Shown: piece after piece, positions 56,932-64,000 of the stretch | Numbering within the stretch: position 1 is the first letter of the stretch | Layout of the letters: every line of letters begins with the position of its first letter | From: Aselliscus stoliczkanus | Lineage: Eukaryota; Chordata; Mammalia; Chiroptera; Hipposideridae | Direction: 5' to 3' | DNA length: 64,000 nt | Assembly (NCBI GenBank): GCA_033961575.1 | Contig: CM066732.1 | Location: 66,254,687-66,318,686 of the forward strand | Translations under genes and position numbers: made by a program | Notes under the pieces: generated by a model | The model's database searches: none | Told to the model about the DNA's origin: nothing | What the model saw: only the letters and a program-made list of their open reading frames with translations

Positions 56932-59900
56932 ATGCTACTAAATGGCGAGTGGGTAAAAAATGAGATCAAGGAGGAAATCAAAAGATACCTCGAGACAAAT
57001 GAAAATGAAAATACCATGACCCAAAATCTCTGGGATGCAGCAAAAGCAGTCCTAAGAGGGAAGTTCATAGCAGTGCAGGCCTACCTAAAGAAGGAAGAAA
57101 ACTCTCAAATCAACAGACTATCTTTACACCTAAGGGAACTGGAAAAAGAACAGCAAAACAAGCCCAAAGGGAGTATAAGGAAAGAAATAATAAAGATCAG
57201 AGCAGAAATAAATGAAATAGAGGACAAAAAAAAAAATACAAAAGATCAATGAAACCAAGAGTTGGCTTTTTGAAAAGATAAACAAAATCGACAAACCCTT
57301 AGCCAGACTCACCAAGAAAAAGAGAGAGAGGACCCAAATTAATAAAATCAGAAATGAAAGAGAAGAAGTGACAACAGATACCACAGAAATACAGAAAATT
57401 TTAAGAAATTACTATGAGCAACTATATGCTACCAAATTCGACAATCTGGAAGAAACGGATAAATTTCTAGGAGCATTCAATCTACCAAGTATGAACCAAA
57501 AAGAAACAGAAACTCTGAACAGATTGATTACTGCCAAAGAAATTGAATCAGTAATCAACAATCTTCCAACAAACAAAAGCCCTGGACCAGATGGCTTCAC
57601 AGGTAAATTTTACAAAACATTCAAAAAAGAATTAATACCTATTCTCCTCAAACTCTTCCAAAAAAATACAGAAGGAGGGAAGGCTCCCAAACTCTTTCTA
57701 TGAAGCCACTATCACCCTGATTCCAAAGTCAGATAAAGATATTACAAAAAATGAAAACTACAGGCCAATATCCCTGATGAACATAGATGCAAAAATTCTC
57801 AACAAAATACTAGCAAACCAAATTCAACATCACATTAAAAAGATCATACAAGGGACCCGCCGAATGGCGCGGTGGTTAAGCGCTGGCCTAGGAAGCCAGC
57901 GGCCCCGGTTCGGTCCCACATATGAGGGCCAGTGACATTGCCCTCAAAAAAAAAAAAAAAAAAAAAAGATCATACACCACGATCAAGTGGGATTCATTCC
58001 TAGTATGCAAGTTTGGTTCAATATTCACAAATCAATTAACGTAATACATCACATTAACAAAATGAAAAATAAAAATTATATGATCGTATCAATAGATGCA
58101 GAGAAAGCATTTGAAAAAATCCAGCAGCCATTTATGATAAAAACTCATAGCAAAGTAGGATTAGTGGGATCATTTCTCAACATAATAAAGGCCATATATG
58201 ATAAGCCCACAGCAAACATCGTACTCAATGGGGAAAGGCTAAAAGCTTTCCCCTTAAGATCAGGAATAAGACAAGGCTGCCCACTTTCACCACTTCTATT
58301 TAACATAGTTCTGGAAGTGCTAGCCACAGCAATCAGACAAGAAAATGAAATAAAAGGCATCCAAATTGGAAAGGAGGAAGTAAAATTGTCATTATATGCA
58401 GATGGCATGATACTATATAGAGAGAATCCCAAAGACTTCACCAAAGAACTGCTAGAACTGATAAACGAATTTGGTAAGGTAGCAGTATACAAAATTAATA
58501 TTCAGAAATCAGTTGCATTTGTATACACCAATAATAAACTATCAGAAGAAGAAATCAGGAAATCAATCCCTTTTACAATTGCTTCAAAAACAATAAAATA
58601 TCCAGGAATAAATTTAACTGAAGATGTAAAAGACCTCTACTCAGAAAATTATGAGACACTGAAGAGAGAAATCAAAGAAGATACAAATAAATGGAAATAC
58701 ATACCATGCTCATGGATAGGAAAATTAATATAGTTAAAATGTCAATACTACCTAAGGCAATATATAGATTCAATGCAATTCCAATCAAACTCAGAAATAG
58801 AATATATAATCCTAAAATTTATATGGAACCACAAAAGATCCTGAATAGCCATGGCAATCTTGAGAAATAAGAACAAAGTGGGAGGCATCACGCTACCTGA
58901 CATCAAAACATAATACAAGACTACAGTAATCAAAACAATATGGTATTGGCATAAAAACAGACACTTAGACCAATGGAACAGAATAGAGAGCCCAGGATAA
59001 ACTCATTCATATACGGTCATTTAATCTATGACAATGGAAACAATAATTTACATTGGGTAAGGACTATTTAATAAATGGTGCTGGGGAAATTGGACTGACA
59101 CGTGCAAAAAAATGAAAATGGACCACGTACTTACACCATATACGAGAACAAACTCAAAATGGATTAAAGACTTAAATGTAAGACCTGAAACCACAAAACT
59201 CCTAGAAGAAAACATAGGAAGTAAATTTTCAGACATTACCCTGAGTAATATTTTTACTGATATATCCCCTTGGGCTAGGGAAGTAAATAAAATAAAAAAT
59301 AAACATATGGGATTACATCAAACTTAAGTTTTTTCACAGCAAAGGAAATCATCAATAAAACCAAAAGGCAGCCTACTGAGTGGAGAAGATATTTTCCAAT
59401 GCTATATCTGATAAGGGGTTAATATCCAAAACTTATAAAACACTCATTCCACTTAACACCAAATAAACAAACAACCCAATTAAAAAATGGGCAGAGGATA
59501 TGAAGAGGCATTTCTCTAAAGAGAACATACAGATGGCCAACAGGCATATGAGAAAATGTTCAACCTCACTAATCGTCAGAGAAATGCAAATGAAAACCAC
59601 AATGAGATACCACCTCATTCTGGTCAGAATGGCTATCATCAATAAATCAACAAACAATAAGTGCTGGAGAGGTTGTGGAGAAAAGGAAACCCTGGTGCAC
59701 TGTTGGTGGGACTGCAGATTGGTGCAGCCATTATGGAAATCAGTATGGGGGTATCTCAGAAAGCTGGAAATGGAACTACCATATGACCCAGCAATTCCAC
59801 TCTTGGGTATCTACCCAGAAGAATCCAAGACATTAATTCAAAAAAATATATGCACTCCTATGTTTATTGCAGCGCTATTTACAGTAGCCAAGACTTGGAA

Positions 59901-60102
59901 ACAACCGAAATGCCCACTGGTAGAGGACTGGATTAAGAAGCTGTGGTACATGTATACAATGGATTATTACTCTGCTATAAAGAAGAATAAAATCGTACCA
60001 TTTGCAACGATATGGATGGACTTAGAGACTATTTTGTTAAGTGAAATAAGTCAGTTAGAGACAGACAAATACCATATGATCTCACTCATATGTGGAATCT
60101 GA
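56932..60102 (+). pseudogene. L1 ORF2 (RT and C-terminal domains), inactivated
   Basis: In an active element ORF2 nicks the target and reverse-transcribes L1 RNA. Here four frame segments remain. 56932-57252 is the linker after the endonuclease ([15 protein letters not shown]). 57368-57703 has NKSPGPDGFTGKFYK of the RT domain start. 57987-58733 is the RT core with [32 protein letters not shown] and the active-site motif. 59500-60102 is the C-terminal domain with [20 protein letters not shown]. Breaks: frameshifts between segments; the RT motif reads YADG instead of [FY]ADD, the second Asp being Gly at 58404-58406; a SINE interrupts the RT domain; the stretch 58734-59499 is broken. The N-terminal endonuclease is missing by truncation. 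Confidence 0.93.
57851..57962 (+). mobile_element. Short head-only SINE inside L1
   Basis: It starts AGGGACCCGCCGAATGGCGC, with A-box-like 'atggcgcggtggttaagcgc' and B-box-like 'ggttcggtccca', ends 'gacattgccctc' and a ~23-nt poly(A). The target duplication AAAAAGATCATACA (57837-57850 and 57963-57976) is perfect, and removing it would restore the L1 sequence. It is younger than the L1 it interrupts. Confidence 0.95.
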
Positions 60103-60622
60103 AAAACTGAATGAACGAGCAAAGTAAACAGAAACAGACTCATAGATATAGAGGAAAAACTGATGGTTGCTAGTTGGAAGGGGGGTAGGGATGAGGGAGA
60201 AGGGGAAGGGATTAGACAGCATAAATAGGTAACTACAGTATTGCCACAGGGATATGAAACACAGTTCGAGGAATATAATAATGTTATAAATATTTTGTGG
60301 GTTGTCAGATAATCACATGTCAGGGAGACCACTTCATGGATGGAGTAGAGGCTTGATCACTGCACTGTATATCTGAAGCTGATGTTGTATAATATTGTAT
60401 GCCAACTGTAATTGAATATATAGATAGTCACAGGATGTGGAGTATACTGTGGAAGGGAGTCAAAGGAATTGTAATAGATATGTATGATATGGGGAGGGGG
60501 AGTGGGGTGGTGAACTGGGGGCGGGAGGTTGTTACTTTGAGGGGTAAAAAGTGTAACTATTGCACTGCGTTGTACACCTGAAACTAATTTTTTAAAAATG
60601 TTTATTTCACAATAAAAGAAAA
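60103..60622 (+). other. L1 3' UTR with G-rich tract
   Basis: This is the 3' UTR of the L1 above. It has a polypurine tract (60178-60210) and a second G-rich segment (60491-60527) with several runs of three to five G, able in principle to form a quadruplex. The end is 'gttgtacacctgaaactaat' plus an A-rich tail. Confidence 0.8.
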
Positions 60623-60639
60623 AAAATTTAAAGTGTTTT

Positions 60640-61400
60640 GCTCCACAAAAGAAACTGGTATGATAATGAAAAGACAAGAAACAAATAAGAAGAAACAACA
60701 AAAATCATACTTCTAAAAAGAGAAATGAAACTTATATCTACACAAAAACCTTCAGGTAAATGTTTCTAACAGTTTTAGCCGTAATTGCCAAAATCTGGTA
60801 ACAAAGATGTCTTTCCCATGGGAATAGATAAACTACCTATGTTGCTCACAACATAATACTAATCAGGACAAAAAAGGAACAAACTATTCATTCACATAAC
60901 ATGAATGAATCTGAAACACATTTTGCTAAGCAAAAAAAAAAAAAACAGATCCAAAACATTAAATCCAGGTTTCTCAATTTGGGAAGAACTGGCTTAGGCT
61001 GGGTCATTCTGTGCCATATAGACTATTTAGCAGCAGCGCCGACCTCTTTCCCTTAGAGTCCAGTAACACAGCCTTAATAATCAAAAAAGTCTCCAGACAT
61101 TGCCAAATGCCCTAGGAATAAATTTTCCTCCTGTTGAGAACCACTGGTGGGCATATTGTACGTTCCTATTGAGATGACATTTCTGGAAAAGGCGAAACTA
61201 CAGAAACATAAAATACATCATAGTGGCCAGAGATTAGGGGAAAAGGGAGTGGTTAACTCCAAGGTAAGTCTTAGGGAGGTTACAATGAAGCCGTTTTGTA
61301 TCATGGCTATGCTGGACACATGACTCCATGCATTTGTCAAAACCTAAGCCGTACACCACAAGGCATAAGTTTTACTGTATGTAAAATTTAAAGGAAAGAT
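60640..61400 (+). mobile_element. Old L1M 3' part (continuation)
   Basis: It resumes the old L1 of 53830-56906. 'aacaaagatgtctttcccat' and 'gggaatagataaactaccta' are ORF2 3' end, and 'ctggaaaaggcgaaactaca', 'gtggttaactccaaggtaag', 'acatgactccatgcatttgt' and 'taagttttactgtatgtaaa' are the old L1 3' UTR. A MER20 lies inside at 60967-61149. Confidence 0.75.
60967..61149 (-). mobile_element. MER20 (hAT-Charlie), diverged
   Basis: The plus strand shows 'aggtttctcaatttgggaag' at the start and 'agtctccagacattgccaaa', 'tgccctaggaataaattttc' and 'ctgttgagaaccactggtgg' at the end, the antisense of MER20. The middle is decayed and shorter than in the copy at 34206. Confidence 0.75.
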
Positions 61401-62062
61401 ATCATGTGAGAGGACCACAAAATCAAATATGAACTGTGATATATAAACTTATTGTATCAGAAATGAGTAACATAACCACAATGTAGAGCGTGGGAAAGAA
61501 AATAATTTTGGTGACTGGAAAACAGTACTTTGCTCATTGCCAGGCTTAGAGACAGAAAGAACAATAGACAAATAATGTACTCTAGTTAGTTAATTCGTTT
61601 CTCGAATGCATGTGGGTTAGGAATTCTGAAATTAATTTATGTTTATAATAGGGTTTACAAATAAGTAAATATATTGCAGATAATGAGAGCCTATTTTCTC
61701 AATGTTAAGAGGGGAAAAAAATTGCAAATACTGAAAGGGATAGTCTGGGATGAAGCATGTGATTTGAACTGTAAATAGAAATAGCATTATGAACTCCTGG
61801 TTTTTAGTATACATACAAATATTTTGACACAAAAATAAATATAAATGTGCTTTTATGTTAAGTGTGCTTAATCTAAGCTTAGTTTGCTGAGAGGTCCTAG
61901 AAACAATGACGCATCAGAAGCAATGAACACACTAACCATTCAGACCTTAGTGTTTAAACAGCTTTATCCAGTAAAAAGAACTTGAGAGTTCTGGAGAACT
62001 GTTTGAAAATACAAAATTAGTCCAGAGCATTGTGTGGTTTCAAAAGTAAGGAAGTGCATATA
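61401..62062. other. AT-rich stretch, nothing recognised
   Basis: No gene or named repeat was recognised. Confidence 0.45.
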
Positions 62063-62072
62063 TAAAAAGATG

Positions 62073-62394
62073 AGGACATAGAGGTTATCATGCTATGCGA
62101 AGTAAGTCAGACAGAAAATGTCAAGAACCCTATGATTTCACTCATATGTGGGATATAAAACTGAAAGCAACAACAAAAAAAACCAACATAGACACAGACA
62201 ACAGTTTAGTGGTTAACAGAGGGTAAGGGGGGGGGGGTGGTAGAAGAGGGTAAAAGGGATCAAATATATGGTGATGGAAGGAGAACTGACTCTTGGTGGT
62301 GAGTACACAATGTGATATATAGATGGTGTATTACAGAATTGTAGTCCTGAAACCTGTATAATTTTACTAACCAATGTCACCCCAATAAATTTTT
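62073..62394 (+). mobile_element. L1 3' end with target duplication
   Basis: It contains the end of ORF2 ('gcgaagtaagtcagacagaa', 'atgatttcactcatatgtgg') and the 3' UTR, with a G-run at 62227-62239 and the end 'gtcaccccaataaattttt'. It is flanked by AAAAAGATG (62064-62072 and 62395-62403). Confidence 0.85.
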
Positions 62395-62403
62395 AAAAAG
62401 ATG

Positions 62404-63113
62404 GGGTACAGAAGACTATGTGAAGAAGCTCCAATGACCAACCTGGAAAAACTTGAACAACAAAATAAATAATACTAGTATGAAATTATATCCCATAGGC
62501 TAATATAGATATCCATGTATCCAATTAATATATACTAATAATTGAATAAACATATAAATGTGAGAGAAGAGACAGCTCTTCCTTATATAGTAAATCAAAT
62601 CAATACATGTATAAGAAATGAGGAGAAATTTTAAAATTTCCATCTGGACTCCACAGTAATAATTATTGGTGGCAAAATTTCATGCTAAAATCATTACACA
62701 AACTTTTAAGAGAAATAAGATATAGGATATTTGTATAGTGTCAAAGTATCTTCCCCAACATATTTATCATTACAGAATGCAAAAACAGTAATTTTACAGT
62801 GTATAAACCTGGCATATACCACGTCAAATGAGTGATCCAGGTTAACATCACCAATTATGACATCTAACTATTTGTAGCCTCTGTGTGATATACAGAGGAC
62901 ACAGCTCTTCTGTGATATTCTTACCAAGTATATAATATATATTTATATACATAAACCTCAATCTAATCATGTGACATCATCAGAAAAGATATGCCTAAAA
63001 CAAAACACCTCCTCCAGAAAAAAAAAAAAAAGGGAAGAGTAGAGTGCAGAGGGGAATTGGTAGAGGTGTATCATTTTTATTTGCACCCAGAAAACTGAAA
63101 CCATGGACAACTA
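62404..63113. other. AT-rich stretch, nothing recognised
   Basis: No gene or named repeat was recognised. A poly(A) run lies at 63019-63031. Confidence 0.4.
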
Positions 63114-64000
63114 TTGTGTTGTTGGAAAAGTCATGATGCATGTTTGCAACAGATGGCATTAGTTCATTTTCGGAAATACTAGAGTCATTTGCATCTATGC
63201 TATTGCTATGTCATTTGACAGACGACAGTTCTAGCTTCATTCTAAAAAAAATTGAGCGATTTGGTGGAGTTTGGGAGGTTTTATTACAAGTTGAAGATGG
63301 AAGACCAAACTGCATTTTTGCCATATTTTACTCTTTTACTTCCATAAAGGGAAGAACGTGCATCAAATTTGTGAAAAGTTGCATAAAGTTTATGGTGACA
63401 ATGCTCTACAAGAACGTCAGTGCCAACAATGGTTCATGAAATTCTGTGGTGATTTTGATCGCAATGACGCTCCTCGGTCAGGGAGGCCCACCAAGGTTTA
63501 TGATGACAAAATAAAGGCATTGATCGAGTCAAACCCACATTACATGACATAAGACATTCAGGCATTCATGACCACCTGAAGAAGCTGGGATACCTAAGCA
63601 AGCTTGATATTTGGGTTCCACATGAACTCAAAGAAGTTTATTTGACGACGCATATAAACATCTGCAATATGCTCATTAAATGTGAGGAAAACGACCCTTT
63701 TTAGAAGCAACTCATAACTAGTGATTAGAAGTGGATTGTTTACAACAATGTGGTGTGCAAACAGTCTTGGTCCCGATGTGATGATTCGCCTCAAACGACA
63801 TCGAAAGCAGACATTCTTCAGAGAAAAGTCATCCTCTCAGTGTGATGGGATTTTAAAGATGTTATGTTTTTCAAGCTCCTATCAAGGAACCAGACAACCA
63901 ATTTGAATGTGCATTGTCAGCAATTGGACAGTTTGAACGAATCCATCATGCAGAAATGTCCAGAGCTTAATTGTAAAGGAGTTGTGTTCCATCGCGACAA
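63114..64000 (+). mobile_element. Mariner DNA transposon, second copy (cut by window end)
   Basis: It starts TTGTGTTGTTGGAAAAGTCA directly after TA (63112-63113). By eye roughly nine in ten positions of the leader match the copy at 41131. The 3' part lies beyond the window. It contains an internal deletion near 63549-63560 relative to the first copy. Confidence 0.95.
63297..64000 (+). pseudogene. Mariner transposase, inactivated and partial
   Basis: The start MEDQT at 63297 is followed at once by a 2-bp deletion that shifts the frame (compare MENQTVH in the other copy). The frame 63358-63552 holds the first helix-turn-helix region (ERQCQQWFMKF, DAPRSGRPTK) and ends at a stop (TAA) where the other copy has CGA. 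The second helix-turn-helix helix is deleted. The first catalytic motif is damaged: the equivalent of GDEKW reads as GATTAGAAGTGG near 63722-63733. The second catalytic Asp survives at the window edge as FHRD (63996-63998). It is nonfunctional. Confidence 0.9.

Larger units (their letters stand above)
56907..60622 (+). mobile_element. Younger L1, 3.7 kb, 5'-truncated, with TSD
   Basis: It starts within ORF2 just after the endonuclease domain and runs through reverse transcriptase, the C-terminal domain and the 3' UTR to 'cacaataaaagaaaaaaa'. It is flanked by AAAATTAAAGTGTTTT (56891-56906) and AAAATTTAAAGTGTTTT (60623-60639), a target duplication with one inserted T. It inserted into an older L1 in the same orientation and was later hit by a SINE at 57851-57962. 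Its 3' end defines the family also seen at 33207. Confidence 0.93.

Noticed and set aside
57130..57384. 84-codon hydrophobic minus frame
   Set aside because: Shadow of the L1 ORF2 linker region on the other strand.

Overview
This window looks like intergenic or intronic DNA of a placental mammal, most likely a bat. The reasons are the layers of eutherian-wide repeats (MIR, L2, MER20, MLT1-type LTRs, old L1M), younger L1 3' ends of a laurasiatherian type, and tRNA-derived SINEs that start GGCCGGCC and resemble, from memory, SINEs of yinpterochiropteran bats. The family names and the bat assignment are recalled, not searched. I found no host protein exon, tRNA, rRNA or CRISPR array. Base composition is AT-rich, open frames are short, and the frames with recognisable protein similarity are transposon remains.

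Layout. 1-29 kb: AT-rich unique DNA with an L2 end (0.8 kb), an MLT1 LTR (2.5 kb), a minus-strand L1 endonuclease fragment (3.9 kb), MIR copies (9.0, 23.6, 28.1 kb), small TIR elements (15.0, 16.5 and 20.3 kb), a minus-strand internally deleted L1 (21.9-23.3 kb), a very short minus-strand L1 3' end (24.5 kb), SINEs (12.8, 26.2, 27.6 kb) and several microsatellites. 29-34.5 kb: an LTR-like repeat, an old plus-strand L1 with SINEs at its edge and inside, a second MaLR-type LTR, a 5'-inverted L1 and a MER20. 34-53 kb: mostly unique AT-rich DNA with a local 88-bp duplication (38.2 kb), a short SINE (39.1 kb), L1 3' ends (39.6 and 51.2 kb) and a nearly full-length mariner (41.1-42.4 kb). 53.8-61.4 kb: a nested repeat cluster. 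An old L1 carries a long SINE, a short L1 3' end, a 3.7-kb younger L1 with clear target-site duplications (itself interrupted by a SINE) and a MER20. 62-64 kb: another L1 3' end and a second mariner copy cut off by the window end.

No genes work together here. The biology is transposon history: one mariner family present as two damaged long copies plus an 81-bp MITE; SINEs in a head-only short form, a long form and a separate family; L1 insertions showing 5' truncation, twin-priming inversion and internal deletion. The mariner transposases and the best L1 ORF2 all carry inactivating changes, so nothing in the window appears able to move by itself.
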